From the NCBI GenBank assembly GCA_905203555.1, contig CAJKWK010000010.1, positions 1 through 58,957 of the forward strand: 58,957 nt of DNA. Direction: 5' to 3'. The notes beneath the pieces are model-generated. The model had not been told where the DNA came from, did not search any database, and saw nothing but the letters and a program-made list of their open reading frames with translations. Below are positions 33,898 through 46,900 of the stretch, piece after piece; the first letter of the stretch is position 1; the number at the start of each line of letters is the position of its first letter. The stretch comes from an uncultured Lachnospiraceae bacterium (GTDB taxonomy: Bacteria; Bacillota; Clostridia; Lachnospirales; Lachnospiraceae). Both the position numbers and the translations under genes were made by a program.

Positions 33898-35424
33898 TTA
33901 TGCCATGTCATCAGCAGCATCCATAGCAACTGAAACCGCGGTATCTGCACGATCGGAACCGTCCGGGATGCCAGCTACAGTAACATTTTTGGTTACCTTG
34001 GCATCATAAGTATTTGCTCTCATTACTTCCCCAAGATCCAGTCCTGTTGCTTCTTTTACAGATTCGATTGTTTTGGCCAGAACAGCAGGTACATATCCGC
34101 CCATTGAGGCGACGCCACTATTTCCGTTTCCGGAATCAATGATGGTTACCTTATCAATGGTAGACAGCGGCTGTGCAATCGCCTGCGCCATTTCCGGCAG
34201 CTTCTCAACGATCATTTCCATCATGGCCGCCTGTCCGTATTTCTTCATTGCATCTGCTTTCTTTTCCATCGCAGCAGCTTCCGCCTCACCCTTTGCTCGA
34301 ATGGCAGCAGCTTCCGCCTCACCCTTTGTCTTAATACCTGCAGCATTCTGTTCCATCGCATAACGCTCTGCTTCCGCCTGAGCCTTCTTGGCGATTGCGT
34401 CCTGTTCCTGTTCATAACGCTTTGCTTCCGCTTCCTTCTGGCGCTTTGTTAAGTCGGCCGCAGCTGCCTGCTCGATCGCATAACGGTCAGCATCTGCCCG
34501 TTTGTTAATCTCTGCTTCCAGTTTCTGCTGTTCTACTTCAACTTGCTGACGGTTTAACTCTGCATCACGCTCTGCCTTTGCGATCTGGGCATTTACAGTA
34601 CGGATCTGGATCTCTTTGTTCTGTTCCTGCTCCTGAATCTTATAAGCGGCATCTGCTTCCGCTTTTTTAATGTCTGCCTGCTTTTTCAGTTCTGCCTGCT
34701 TGATAAATAAATCTGTGTTTTTCTGGGCGATGGCAGTTTCTGCGGCTACGCGAGCATCGTTTGCTGCCTGTTTTGCTTCTGATTCTGCAATTGCCACATC
34801 TCGGTCTGCCTGAGCTTTTGCAATAGAAGCATCCTTCTGGATTTTGGACATGTTATCCTGACCTAATGCAGGGATCAAACCTCTTTCATCTTCGATTTTC
34901 TGAATATTGCAGGAAATGATTTCGATACCGAGGTTATTCATATCGATCTGGGCTTTCGCCTGTACCTCATCACCGAATTTCTTTCGATCCGTACACAAAT
35001 CTCTCAGGTTCTGTGTGCCGATAATCTCTCGCATATTACCCTGAAGAGAATCTGTTAAAGCCATGCAGATATTCAACTCATTCATATTTAGGAAGTTCTT
35101 CATTGCAAGCTTAATACCTTCTTCATCTGTTCGAATACGCACTTTTGCCACTGCGTCAATATCGACACCGATAAAATCCTGAGTCGGAATAAAACCATTC
35201 GTTTTAATATCGATCGAAATCTGCTTTAAGAGCAGTTCATCCTTTCGTTCCAAATACGGAATTTTAATACCGGCTCGTCCGATCAAGATTTTCGGAGTTC
35301 GGGTTAAACCGGAGATAATGAAGGCTCTATCCGTAGGTGCTTTTACATAGCCGCTGGCAATAATAGCCAGAACGGCGATTACCAAAACGGCAATCAGAAT
35401 CTTGGGAAGTAACGCTGTAAACAT
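33898..35424 (-). CDS. floT: Flotillin-like SPFH protein
   Basis: At 508 residues it is close to the usual flotillin length. One N-terminal membrane segment (ALLPKILIAVLVIAVLAIIA) is followed by the SPFH domain, then a long Ala/Glu/Lys coiled coil with EAEAAA-type repeats (about residues 200-410), and a C-terminal oligomerisation region with YGQAAMMEMIVEKLPEMAQ. Flotillins scaffold membrane microdomains. The ATG at 35424 (MFTALLPK) has AAAGGAG before it and is chosen over an upstream ATG eight codons earlier. A flotillin is unusual cargo on a mobile element; here it is a single-gene unit next to a PH-domain and an NlpC/P60 gene. Confidence 0.95.
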   Translation of the reverse strand: MFTALLPKILIAVLVIAVLAIIASGYVKAPTDRAFIISGLTRTPKILIGRAGIKIPYLERKDELLLKQISIDIKTNGFIPTQDFIGVDIDAVAKVRIRTDEEGIKLAMKNFLNMNELNICMALTDSLQGNMREIIGTQNLRDLCTDRKKFGDEVQAKAQIDMNNLGIEIISCNIQKIEDERGLIPALGQDNMSKIQKDASIAKAQADRDVAIAESEAKQAANDARVAAETAIAQKNTDLFIKQAELKKQADIKKAEADAAYKIQEQEQNKEIQIRTVNAQIAKAERDAELNRQQVEVEQQKLEAEINKRADADRYAIEQAAAADLTKRQKEAEAKRYEQEQDAIAKKAQAEAERYAMEQNAAGIKTKGEAEAAAIRAKGEAEAAAMEKKADAMKKYGQAAMMEMIVEKLPEMAQAIAQPLSTIDKVTIIDSGNGNSGVASMGGYVPAVLAKTIESVKEATGLDLGEVMRANTYDAKVTKNVTVAGIPDGSDRADTAVSVAMDAADDMA

Positions 35425-35473
35425 AACAATTCTCCTTTTCCACTGCATTTTGCAGATTTATTTTTTTGTGCTT

Positions 35474-35481
35474 TAATTATG
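35474..35481 (-). promoter_or_regulatory. CATAATTA promoter motif of the flotillin gene
   Basis: CATAATTAAAGC on the minus strand after a T-run, about 51 bases before the start at 35424. Confidence 0.6.
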
Positions 35482-35546
35482 AAAAAAAAATTGTTAAAAT
35501 TGGTTTTACCAAAACCGCCTCAAAAACAGAAGTGGTTTTGTAGGCA

Positions 35547-35933
35547 TTACGGTTCTTCGATTTCTACGTCATCTCCATCATCTCCATAGAATTCCCGTAC
35601 ACCCACACGTTTCTGCTGACGTTCCTCTTCTACTCTGTCCGATAAAAGTTTCCACACGGTTTCCGGTGTTTTAATATTCTGCAGCTGAAAATTACCCAAA
35701 GAAGCGTCACTGCTCGATATCACAATACTCCCAATCCCAAAAACCCTTTGGAAGAATGTTTGTTTTAAACTAACATCTTTAATTCGATACAAACGCACTT
35801 CATCTTTTGTCACAGTAAAGAGTCCTCGCTTAATATACAATTTTTCTTCATCCAACTGATAAGTCGTAAAGGTCCAAGGAAGCCCGCACCATAGCCGTCT
35901 TCTGTCTTTCCAAAGCATTTCTCTGTTTTTCAT
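35547..35933 (-). CDS. Bacterial PH-domain protein (bPH2 type, 128 aa)
   Basis: The core YQLDEEKLYIKRGLFTVTKD, LYRIKDVSLKQTFFQRVF and GIGSIVISSSD matches bacterial PH domains of the YdbT/YvcE group. There is no membrane segment here, whereas many relatives have them. AAGGAGG precedes the ATG. It starts 17 bases after the NlpC/P60 gene, so the two are one operon. Confidence 0.85.
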   Translation of the reverse strand: MKNREMLWKDRRRLWCGLPWTFTTYQLDEEKLYIKRGLFTVTKDEVRLYRIKDVSLKQTFFQRVFGIGSIVISSSDASLGNFQLQNIKTPETVWKLLSDRVEEERQQKRVGVREFYGDDGDDVEIEEP

Positions 35934-35949
35934 CTTTAATTACCCCTCC

Positions 35950-36516
35950 TTATCCTTGATTTTCTTCGCTTTCCGGTCGGCCTATCATAACTGCAGAACT
36001 TAAAGAAACTGGCCGCGTTGCCACTCTTTGTTTTCCATAGGATGCTTCAATCTGGGTCCCGTTTCCAATATACATGGATACATGGGATATGTTGCGATAC
36101 CTTCCATTGTTCTTATAAGAGTAAAAAATCAAATCCCCTGGCTCCAGATCTTCTGCGCTGGTTTCTCTCCCTTCGGTCGCCAGTCCTCTTGCGATTTCTG
36201 CTGCCGTTGTGGATCCACCATTAGACAAATCAATCCCGGCGTCCTTGTAGCTGTAATACACTAAGGAGGAACAATCATAAGCGCTTCCGCTGTTTCTCCT
36301 TTCCATAGAATATGGGTATCCCATTTTGGAAATCGCATAATCAATCGCTTCCTCTGCCACACCAGATTCTGCGTTGTTTGTTGCGTTCTCAGAAGATAGT
36401 AACGGAGATTCATCCGTATTCCATTCTGTGTTTTCCGTTACCTGTTCCTGCGCAAAAGCCACATGGGATGATAGCATTATCATAGATGCGGCAACTGCGA
36501 ATATTGTTCGTTTCAC
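35950..36516 (-). CDS. Secreted NlpC/P60 peptidoglycan hydrolase
   Basis: A signal peptide (MKRTIFAVAASMIMLSSHVA) precedes a short acidic linker and an NlpC/P60 domain from about residue 55. The catalytic Cys82 is in AYDCSSLVYYSY and the His145 in ISHVSMYIGNG, with a polar third residue soon after in QIEASYG. Such enzymes cut cell-wall peptides, and conjugative elements often carry one to open the wall for the transfer pore. The start is GTG with GGAGG seven bases upstream. Confidence 0.92.
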   Translation of the reverse strand: MKRTIFAVAASMIMLSSHVAFAQEQVTENTEWNTDESPLLSSENATNNAESGVAEEAIDYAISKMGYPYSMERRNSGSAYDCSSLVYYSYKDAGIDLSNGGSTTAAEIARGLATEGRETSAEDLEPGDLIFYSYKNNGRYRNISHVSMYIGNGTQIEASYGKQRVATRPVSLSSAVMIGRPESEENQG

Positions 36517-36540
36517 ATAAATACCTCCTTTGTTTTTTTT

Positions 36541-36548
36541 TAATTATG
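36541..36548 (-). promoter_or_regulatory. CATAATTA promoter motif of the NlpC/P60 operon
   Basis: CATAATTA on the minus strand, 26 bases before the GTG start at 36516. Confidence 0.6.
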
Positions 36549-36581
36549 ATTGGTATCCTGCGATTATTGGTTTTGGAATCG

Positions 36582-36609
36582 AAAAAAGCGCCGCTTATAA
36601 AGCGACGCC
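36582..36609 (-). terminator. Terminator of the adhesin operon
   Basis: GGCGTCGCTT, TATA, AAGCGGCGC then TTTTTT on the minus strand, about ten bases past the stop at 36618. Confidence 0.85.
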
Positions 36610-36617
36610 TGTATATC

Positions 36618-37919
36618 TTATACTTTGTTTCGATTGCGATAGTTCACACATGATTTGCAGGTCTCCAAAGTGTGCTTTTTATAAGGACATTTGATATTTT
36701 TATCATACAAGCACCGGTTTCTGACCTTTTTTGTTAGAAGCAAAGTAATTGCGCCTGCCAAAAGTACCAGACACATAACAGAAGTAACTGGATGTTCCTT
36801 AATTGCCTCCACTACTGCTTCATAAGTAGCTGTAATGAAGCCTACGATTTTTTCCAGAAAACCCTGTTCTTTCACTACTTCCGCCCCGTCAGTTTTTTCA
36901 TAAGCCGCAGTCACAGCCATGGTATAAATCACACATTCTGATACTGGGATATCTTCCTCGTATACGCAGTTCCAGCTTTTACCCACAATTGCCGGCAGCT
37001 TAACATCTCCTGCGTAGATTGCTTCAATATCCCTTACTTTTTTGCTGCCGGTTCCATGGGCATTACGCATTACGCTTCCGTCTTCTCCAGTATACGCAGC
37101 TCCATCCCAGGCAATGTTATCAACCTGGTAGAACTCCGGATCCAGCTTTAGGTATGCCAGGAAATCATCGGCGTACGGTGTGAGATCCTCCGTCTTAGGG
37201 ATTTCCTTTCCATTCAGAACAAAAACATCTGCATCGTATCCTGTAATCGTAATCGGGAAGGAAAACTGATCTTCCCATCGTTCGTTCAAGATTTCTGTGT
37301 TTTTTAAATCAAGTACCGCTTTCACCGTTTGTCTGGTATCTGCGTCTTCAAACTCCGTTTCTTTTGTATCCGGGATCTGTACGCCAGCTTCCACACCTTT
37401 GTATGTCATTTTGACTTCTCGGTACTCCGTTCTTTCTTCTGCTTCCCGTTCATTCAAATCTTGTGACATTAACGAATAAGTTTTTCCGTCTTCCCCGATC
37501 ATGGTTGGAGCCGGCATATGTTCTGATTCATCTCCAACAAAAACTTCACTTTCGTAAGAGATGTTTTTGGGAATTACCTCCTCTTTGCTGATAAGGGTAG
37601 GATTTTTAACAGACGATAACGCATAGGTTTCACCATTTACGGTTATAGTTGCTGGCAGCCGGTCTTTTGCGTCTCCGTTCTGATCATAAGTCTGGTATGT
37701 CAGCTTTTTTTCAAATCGGTTTACTCCAGGTTCGACATCGTCCGTTGGTATGATCGTTTCTTTTAATCTTGTTTCTGTTTGTATTTCGGAAGATTCTTCT
37801 GTTACTTCCGTCTCCTGCGTAACACCGGCCGGATTTGCAAATGCAAATACCGGACCAGCCTGGCACCCTAATATCAGGGTGCCAGCCAGGAGGAGCGCAA
37901 GTGTTTTTTGCTTACTCAT
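36618..37919 (-). CDS. Secreted membrane-anchored protein downstream of the giant adhesin (433 aa)
   Basis: It has a signal peptide (MSKQKTLALLLAGTLILGC), then an extracellular part with many Glu/Thr residues, and a C-terminal membrane segment (about HPVTSVMCLVLLAGAITLLL) followed by a short basic, Cys-rich tail (NRCLYDKNIKCPYKKH). The Cys in ILGCQ could mark a lipoprotein, but the context fits a plain signal peptide as well. The start overlaps the adhesin's end by eight bases, so translation is coupled and the two probably act together at the surface. No family was recognised. Confidence 0.8.
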   Translation of the reverse strand: MSKQKTLALLLAGTLILGCQAGPVFAFANPAGVTQETEVTEESSEIQTETRLKETIIPTDDVEPGVNRFEKKLTYQTYDQNGDAKDRLPATITVNGETYALSSVKNPTLISKEEVIPKNISYESEVFVGDESEHMPAPTMIGEDGKTYSLMSQDLNEREAEERTEYREVKMTYKGVEAGVQIPDTKETEFEDADTRQTVKAVLDLKNTEILNERWEDQFSFPITITGYDADVFVLNGKEIPKTEDLTPYADDFLAYLKLDPEFYQVDNIAWDGAAYTGEDGSVMRNAHGTGSKKVRDIEAIYAGDVKLPAIVGKSWNCVYEEDIPVSECVIYTMAVTAAYEKTDGAEVVKEQGFLEKIVGFITATYEAVVEAIKEHPVTSVMCLVLLAGAITLLLTKKVRNRCLYDKNIKCPYKKHTLETCKSCVNYRNRNKV

Positions 37920-40900
37920 GATGCTCTCCTTTCTTTTTCCGGTTTACTGCCACAAACCCAACTGCTCCACAAACCATCAGGACTGCAAGAATCAGGAAAG
38001 GGAAGAAATCTCCGGTTTTTGATGGATTTGCAAATGGATGCCAATTTCCATCGCGGTCAAACCATCCTTTTCCATAGGCATCAGATCCATTATCATACTC
38101 AGCATTGATAAAACCTTTCTTTCCTGGGTCATCTGTCTTTGGTGGTTCGTCCTTTTTATTGTTGTAGAAGGTTGTCTCTCCTTCCACTCCAGATTTTGTA
38201 ACGGTAAATGTAATGTATCCGTCAGAAATTTCGTACTTATTTGGAACTTTCGTCTCTCTAACGGCATAATGACCGTACTGTCCAGGCTTAAAGGTGATCA
38301 GTCCGTAAACGTCCGTTGTGTCAGTATAAACGACTTTGCCTTCTTCATTTGTAATTTCAAACCGTACACCTTCAATTGGTTCTCCTGTTTGAGCATCCGC
38401 TTTTTTAATGATAACTTCCGGCGGATTTTCATAGTTGGCAACATTCTCGGTTAAATGGGAGGATTTGCTTATAACGAATTCACGCACAGTCCCATCCAGC
38501 TCATAACCGTCCGGAGCTTTCGTTTCTTTATAGGAGTATTTTCCGGGTATTGAAAATGTAACATATGCCTTACCTCGCTGGTCAGTTACAACCTGACGGT
38601 ATACATTACCGTTTTCATCATAGACAGTAAACTCTGCTCCCGGAAGGGCCGTCATCGTCATTCCATCATATTTATTAAACTCGATAGATGGGGGTTCTGA
38701 TGTACTTCCGCCGTCTCCGTGGTCGCCTCCTCCACTCGGCTTACGGTTTTCCATTACAATAACCAAAAGTGTATCCGGTTCTGTCATCGATACAGTAAAT
38801 TCCACATCAGAAGAAGAAAGATATCCGGTTGGAGGTGTTATTTCATGGAACAGATATGTTTCACCTGCTACCAATTTTCCAGTTAAGGTAATTTCTCCGT
38901 TTAATTCGAATTCAGGGACAATTACCGCTTTATCGGATTTACGAAGAATTGAGAATTTACCTCCACTTAACTGTTCATTGGTATCTTTTTTTACCTTTAC
39001 CAGTTTCACTGAAGTCTGCTCGTCTTTCATCTTAACATTTTGAACTTTTTCTGTATTCTCAACTGTAAAACTTACTGGATCGGCTTTGTAATACCCTGCT
39101 GGCGCTTCTTCTTCGTACAGTGTATAGGTTTCTCCAACAACAAGCTTACCTGTAATATCTCTCGCTTTACCATCGGTTACCCATGCGTCCATCACATCTC
39201 CGTTTTCAGCACGTACTACCAGCTTTGCTCCGATAACTGCCTCATCGTGTCCATTCACTTTGAGGATTTGAATTTTTGTCGGAGCATTTTTCATTACTGC
39301 CTTTATCGGTTCTTTCTGGTTCAAATACGGTACTTTAAATAGTACACTATTGCCTGTGATATAACCATCAGGTGCTTCCAATTCTTTTAACAGATAGCTT
39401 TCGCCTGCTAATAACTGTCCGGTAATATTGATACCATCTGGATCTGCGGCAAAGATCATTTCTTTTCCACGCTCAAAGAGTTCCGATTCAATTAGCGCTT
39501 TTACTGGTGTACCATCCGGTTTTAAAATCTGGTAACGACCACCGGAAAGCGCAGTGCCTTCCATATCTGTTTTAACAAACAGCAACTTGGTTGGAGCATC
39601 CTTCATACGAATCACATTATTGGTTACCGGAATCTTCGTTTCTACTCCTTCGGCATGAATTTCGCCATTTTCATCCACTGCATTGCCATTTTCGTCGATG
39701 GTGATTTTCTTATCTCCGTCCGTATAAGTGCCGTCCGGATGTACAATGATGGTAGTCGGATAACCTTCCTTATCAAACAGGATCATTTCTCCGTCTGTAT
39801 TGATGTAATGTGCTTCTGTGATAGTTCCATCTGCTCCAATGGTAAACTCGATATCCTCAGAGTACCCGTAACCATCTGGAGCAAGTTCCTCGTGGTAGCG
39901 GTAGGTTGTTTCAATCTCCCATTGTCCATCAAAGGATTTCGGAGTGCCATTAGACACCCATACGCCCATACTTTCTGTAGAGCCATCTGGATTGACTTTT
40001 GATAATTCACAAGTTGCTCCAATGACTTCGTTGCCAGCAAAATCTTCCTTCGTAAACTGATAATCTGGAATCTTTTTGTTAGAAACCACCACTTCAACAG
40101 ATTCACCATAATGCCCTACCGTAAATTTTACGTCTTCTTCCGCTTTCGTGTATCCTGGCGGCGGCGTTACCTCATGCAGATAATAAGTTTTATCTGCCTG
40201 CAGCACACCCTGCCATTCTTTCCAATCATAACCGATGCCAAATCCATTTTCATCGGTATCCGTAATTTCAAGCACCACATTGCCATTTTCATCCAGCACC
40301 TGGAAGGTTCCACCAGGCAAGATATGAGAAGGATCCTCGACACTGTTTTTTAACAGCCAGATAATCGGATATTCCGGTTCATTAGGCCCCGGAGGAAGTT
40401 CTTCCGGTGGTTCTTCTGGCGTTTGTACTGGAGTATTCGCTTCATCTTCCTTATCTGGAATTTCAGGATATTCTTCCACTCCACCTTCTGTTCCATCTGG
40501 TTTTTCTGCTTTTACACTGTAAGTTCTTGCAATGTTTAAATAGCCATTGCCATCGTCCGGCGCCGTAAATGCCAGCCGTTCTGGTGCCTTTTCGCTGACT
40601 GTTGCCGTATAGGTGATTACTGCTTCCATTCCAGGTTCTAACCGGATTCGTGCCGTCTGGTATCCAACACCCATTCCAGCTTCTGAAATATCTTCACCTT
40701 CGATTTTTACAATCTTAAGGTCTTCAAAATAACTGCGGATACTCGGATCAAATTCATCCGACACATACATTTTTAACGGCATGCTGCCTGTATTCTTTAC
40801 TCTGACTTCATAGGTTACCGTATCGCCACGCTGAAAGCCATAACGGTCTTCATCCCCTTTTTCCGGAGCTGGAGTCGGTCTGGATTTTGACATACTATAT

Positions 40901-43900
40901 CTTGGCCTTTCTTCTTTAGGTTTTTGTACCGGAGTATTTGCGTCGTCTTCCTTATCTCCCAAATTTGGATGATCATGGATTTCAACTTCTGTTTTTTCGT
41001 CACCCTTGCCGTCCCCATCGTGGTCTTCTCCACTATATTCGTAGTATTTTCCAACCACATCGTAGGTTCTTGCTGTATTAATATATCCTTTACCATCATC
41101 TGGCGCAGAATCCGACAGATCTTCAGGCGCTGTTTCTAACACTTCTGCCTTATAAGTCACTACTGCATAACCGCCCTGTTCAATGGTAATATGGGCGACA
41201 GAACCATTGATACTGTGCGTAGTACCCATCTGGCTGCTCATACGATCGTTTTCACGTGCATAATACCGCACTGCTGTTACCATTGGCTGGCTGAAATAAG
41301 AAGCATTTTCAAATGAATCTGTTACTTTCATGGTCAGCCTGGTGCTGCCAGTATTGGTTATGGTAACATCATAGGTTACAATATCTCCTGCGAAAAATCC
41401 ATATTTACCGCTTTCACCCTTTTTAGGCGCTTCTGTTACACGTTCCTTTTCCATTTCATAATTTGGTTCTTTTCCTTCTGGATCTGGAGTTGGATCGGGA
41501 AGCTCATCTGGTGGCACATCAACAATGATCTTTCGGTTCTGCATCTCTACAACCTGTTCTTTTCCATCGCTGTTGACCACGAATTCAATATCGTAGCTGT
41601 AGTAATACCCGTCAATTGTCTTTGATTCGCGCAATGTATAAGTTTCTCCTGGGATTAACTTGCCTTCCAGTTTAAAGATTCCACTTTCGTCGGTTACCCA
41701 TTCTGCAACCTTGTCTGCAGGATCGTATTCCTCATATGGATCTTTTTTGGGGCATTTATAAAGTTCCATCGTTACACCCGCAAGGCTTTCACCAGTATGT
41801 TGATCCGTTTTTCTAAAGATCATCTTTGTAGGTGCATCCTTCATTCGGATGATATTTCCCTCAATCGGAAGTTGTTTTTTTACACCTTCCGCAAGAAGAT
41901 TGCCGGCTTCGTCAATAGCATTTCCATCCTTATCAATGGTTACCGGCTTTCCTGCATTTGTATAAGTCCCATCTGGATGAGCTACAATACCGGTAGTAAA
42001 TCCGTCCTTGTCATACAAAATGGTTTCCATGTTTTTGTTTACATAATGAGCATCTTTCACATTACCATCCTGATCCAGGACAAACAGGATATCCTCACTA
42101 ATATTATATCCTTCCGGTGCCTGTGACTCGTGATAAAGGTAAGTTGTATTTCCTGTTAATTTTCCGGACAGCTCATGCGGTTTCAAACCGGAAATCCAGG
42201 AATCCACTATTTCAGTGCTGCCATCTTCATGTACTACCCGTAATTCGCAGGCTGCACCCGGCACTTCATTGCCGCCAAAATCTTCTTTTGTGAATAAAAT
42301 GCTTGTTGGCTTATCCTGCATGATCACTTTATCAATTACGCCATCTTCTGATACCGTAAATACGACATCTTCGGAATAGCCATAGCCTTCCGGCGCCAGC
42401 TCCTCGTGGTAGCGATAGGTCTTTCCTGCTTCCAGAACACCAACGAATTTCTTCGGCTCCTTTGTAGATATCCATTCCATCGGATTTCCTAATGCATCGG
42501 TTAAGATGTTGCCGTCCTCGTCCATCAACTGGCATAATGCACCCTCCACTTCTTCGGATGTTGCCCAGTCTGTTTTTGTAAACCATACTTCGGTTGGTTT
42601 ATTGTATACCATAACATCTTTGATTTCACACTTGTCACCGAATGTAAATCCATATTTATTCAGAACCAGTTCCGACTCATCTGTAAAATTCAGATGTTCT
42701 GTCAGTACATAACCTGTGTTCTTTTTAAATAATGTCCTCTCACTTGTTTCGTTCCTTGTATTGGTAAATAACACATTGGAGACGGAGGTATTGGATGTTT
42801 TTCCATCCGCTTTGGTGTTTGTGACAACGAACTGATAATTTTCGGGTACAACCTGAACGACGCTGTATTTTGTGTTATATGGTAAATCATGAATTGCAAT
42901 GAAATCATTGCCATATAAAGTAACGGTAAATTCAGTCTGGGATTCTTTTGCTTCCAATCTTCCACTGTTACTTGCGTGTTTGGTCACATAATCATAAATA
43001 CCTCGCAGCGGCGCTCCGTTTTCGTCTGTCAGTCGGATTTTAAAAGTAAATGCGGCATTTTTATTGTCCAGATGAGTTCCCTGCACTGCACTGGAAATAA
43101 CCAATTTGGAACTGTTTTCAAAAGGAAAACTCCCTTCATTTACTGCAATAGGGTTGATATATTGGTACATGCGGTCGCCAATGCTAACCTGCTGGTCAAT
43201 ATAGCCGGCTTCTCCCTGCACAGTTGCAACAACTGTATAAGTGCCGGATTCCTCTGTGGTTGTTAATCGATAATTTCCATCCTCATCTTTCTCAAAACCC
43301 TTTGTACTAAAATATTTCAGGTTTTTATCTGGGAATAATACTATTTCCTGTCCAGCGCCAGTATAAGAAATCTCATACTGAATTCTATCCTTTTTCTGTA
43401 CAGCTGCATGATTGGCGCCCGTTGTCTTTACAACAGTCAGGTTGTTTGGATCTGACACCAGTGGATTTGCCGCTGTATAACTACCCGTATTATCTGGAGT
43501 AAAAGAAAGAATCCGTTTACCATTAGAATCAGTAATATCAACGGTTAAATCTTTCACTGCATGATGTAAATCAATCAGCATCTTGCCATTATATAATTTT
43601 GCAATGAATGTTGTTGTACTTAAACGGTCAATCTTACCATCTGAATATTGTACATACTCATCCATACGGTAAGTGTGTCCATCTGTAATGTTTTTGGAAG
43701 TTAAAATCGCTGTACCATCTGTTAATACACCAAGATTCTGTTTTATTCCATTTTCATTCAAATCTTCCAATACAATAGAAGATGCAATAACAGTTCTTGT
43801 GGTAAACGTTACACTTTCTACTGCATCCGTACTGTCAGTATCAAATTCAATGTTAATTACTTCTTGGTCATCATACCAGATCTTATCGATGGAACGACCT

Positions 43901-46900
43901 GTTTTAGATACTCGGAAGAACACATCATCCGCTTTCGTGTATCCTGCCGGCACTTTTTCCTCACAAATCACATAGGTTCCGCCAGCTGTCAGACCGGAAA
44001 TACTATGGCTCTTTTCGTTCTTTTTTACTTCCCATGTCCAAGTATCATTTAACGATACGCCATTGCTTTTCCAAGTACCATTTTCCTGCACTGCTTCATA
44101 CACTTTTAACACTGTACCAGGTACAGCTCCACCATTCTGGAAATCAGATTTTGAAATCGTCAGTTCAGAGGGTTCGTCTGTTACTGTTAAAACGCCATTA
44201 TGAATACTGGCGTCTGCAGGATTAACCATGATTGTTACATCACCCTTGGTATTCTTATCAGCAGTAAATTCATGAACGGTCGGATCTAACTGATATCCTG
44301 CCGGTGCGCTGATTTCTTCAATCGTAAAGGTGTACGGTTCAATTTTTCCATCTGCAGTAAAACGTCCCAGATCCTTGAGATTCGTTGTCCCGTAACCATC
44401 CTGACCGGTTGTAATCGTGCCTACTTCTACTCCACCAAGCGTTTTGTTTTTAACGGAAAATACAGCTCCAGATAAAGGTTCCCCTGTTCCAGCCGCAGTC
44501 TTTTTATATACTTTGACTTCCAGTGTCTGTGGCATGTTGACCACTGTGATGCTGGTTAATTGATCTGCTGTTGTTAAATCGGTAACCTGGATTTCTTCTG
44601 GTTCCATTGGCGCATAATATTCTGGTGCTTTAGTCTCTGTCAGATAATAATACCCATTCTGTATATCTATCACCGTATGTGGTTTGTAATCCCCAATCTG
44701 GTCTTCTCGTATTTTTTCCGCCTTGAAATCTGCTTCTGTGTATACCCCATCCGTTCCAGATACAAACCGATCTGCCAAAGTTACACCATCCGGCACTTTG
44801 CCGTCTGCAAATGCTTGTTTGTAATCTGCAATAGGAGTACTGCTATAGTAAAGGGATAACTCTGCGCCCGGAATAACGGCTGCTTTTTTAATATCTGGAT
44901 CTGTAGTAGCTACATTATCACTCTGGCCAGTATAAAATAAGTTATCTTTCTGGGCGATTTTCGCAATAACCAACTGTTTTTTCTTATTTTCCAGTGTATA
45001 ACGCTGCACACTTCCATCTTTTTTTACAATGATGGTTTTGTCTGCTGCGGTAACAAATCCGTCTGGTGTTTTAGTTTCTTTTAACACATAAGTACCTTCT
45101 GGAATATAATCAAAACGATGCTGGCCATCAATCGTATCGTAGCTGACCATGTTGTCATATTTTCCTGTATAATCATCCCGATAATTAAAACCAAATGATA
45201 CACCGTATTTCTGGTATCCGGCGCTGTTGTCTTCATTGACCGGATAAATACTAATGTGCATTTTAGAACCATTGCTCACATTCCAAATTTGATCAGACAT
45301 TGTTTTTGACGCTGTCTTATCTTTTGTTGCTGTCATAGTAATGGTATAACTAAAAGAATTTTCTTCTGGGTTTCTTGCATCATATGCTTCTTTAAATCCT
45401 TCTGGCGCATTGTCTGGTGTAGTATTTTTGTAGCATGTTACCCTGGATCCATCAGAAAGAATCCAAACTTCATCTTCATTTGTTGATCCGGAAGCCATAA
45501 CTGCCTCCCGCAACACATTCCATGACATTTGATCGATATCTGTATTTCCATTTTTGACCTGCTCCGTAAATGCATCTACAAAGCTTATTGTTTTTTCGTC
45601 CCCGTTAAACAGACCAAGGAATTTCTGCCAGAGTGTTTTCTTTTGACGCTTTGCGATTTCATTGGTGTAATCAGAAATATCATCTGTTTTCCAAGTTGCC
45701 ACCAGAGTTCCGTTTTCTTCTGTTAAAGATAATTCCGCCCTATAAGCATTGGATAAATGTTTGTTATATTCGCCGTCCTTATAATATTTTTCGATTTCCA
45801 GCTTGGTGTGGTCATCTTCCATTGCATAAAAATGAACGGAATCGGATTCTGTAATCGTAATATTCTGGTCAGGCATCCGCACAAAACCTGCTGGTGTTAT
45901 TACCTCAGAAATTACATAATTTCCAGCAGGAACACCCTCTAAAAAGAGAGGAGTATCGGATGAAAATTCAATGTAATAGATACCATTTTCTTCTTTTTTC
46001 TGAATTCCATCATGTGCAGTTACTTTTACCCAATCACTGAATGTTTTTTCTGTCTCTTTATCTCTTGCTTTCAGTGCGAGTGTTGCTCCTCTTACATGTC
46101 CAAAAGAATACTGCCCCTTCGTTTCTGTAACCTGGATATTCTTTCCTGCATCATCTTTCTGTAAAACGCCATCAATATACAGATCTTTCTCATAAGAGTC
46201 TGTAGCATCTACTTTGACAAATTCGGCTTTGATTGTCGTATCTGTCATTTCTGCATACTGCAAATCAGTATGCTCGTTCATAGTAACACCAACTGGAAGG
46301 GCCTTTACAAAACCTGACGGAGCTTCTACCTCTTCCATAATATAAACGCCTGTATTCACGCGCTTTAGCATATCTGCCTGGCCACCAGATGCAGTTTCAT
46401 CGGAATAGACATCATTTCCTGTTTTGCCGTCCTGACTGATGGTATTCGAACCCGCTGCAGTATTGCCCACAGTATCCACATGCTGAATATCCAGCGGATC
46501 ATTTGGTGTGTTTTCTCCTGTTGTCCAAATATTTTCAATCAGGAATGAATCTCCAAGGCGACGATAAAGCACATTATCTGTAGAATGAATATCACCGGAA
46601 CCATGACGGAATTCACCACCATTAGCATCAAATGTAACTGTTAGGTTCTTCGTTTGCCCGGTCGCTTCCTGTTCAGAATACCACTGTTTCTTTTCGTCTT
46701 CCGACATTCCGCTTCCGTTTTTATTCTGCCACTCTGCTTTTGCAATCAGACCATTTGCTTCCAAGCGATCTGGTTCCACCAGCCAACCACCAAACACATA
46801 TCCGGGACGCACCGGAACCGGTACTGTCTTTTTGCCATTCACAATATAGTTGCCCTCCATATCCACCGTTACCTTGACAGACAGGGTGCTCCCATACTGA

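Noticed and set aside
35505..35541. Imperfect hairpin AAAACC...GGTTTT after the PH-domain gene
   Set aside because: A short stem with a long loop and no clear T-run; not strong enough to call as terminator.
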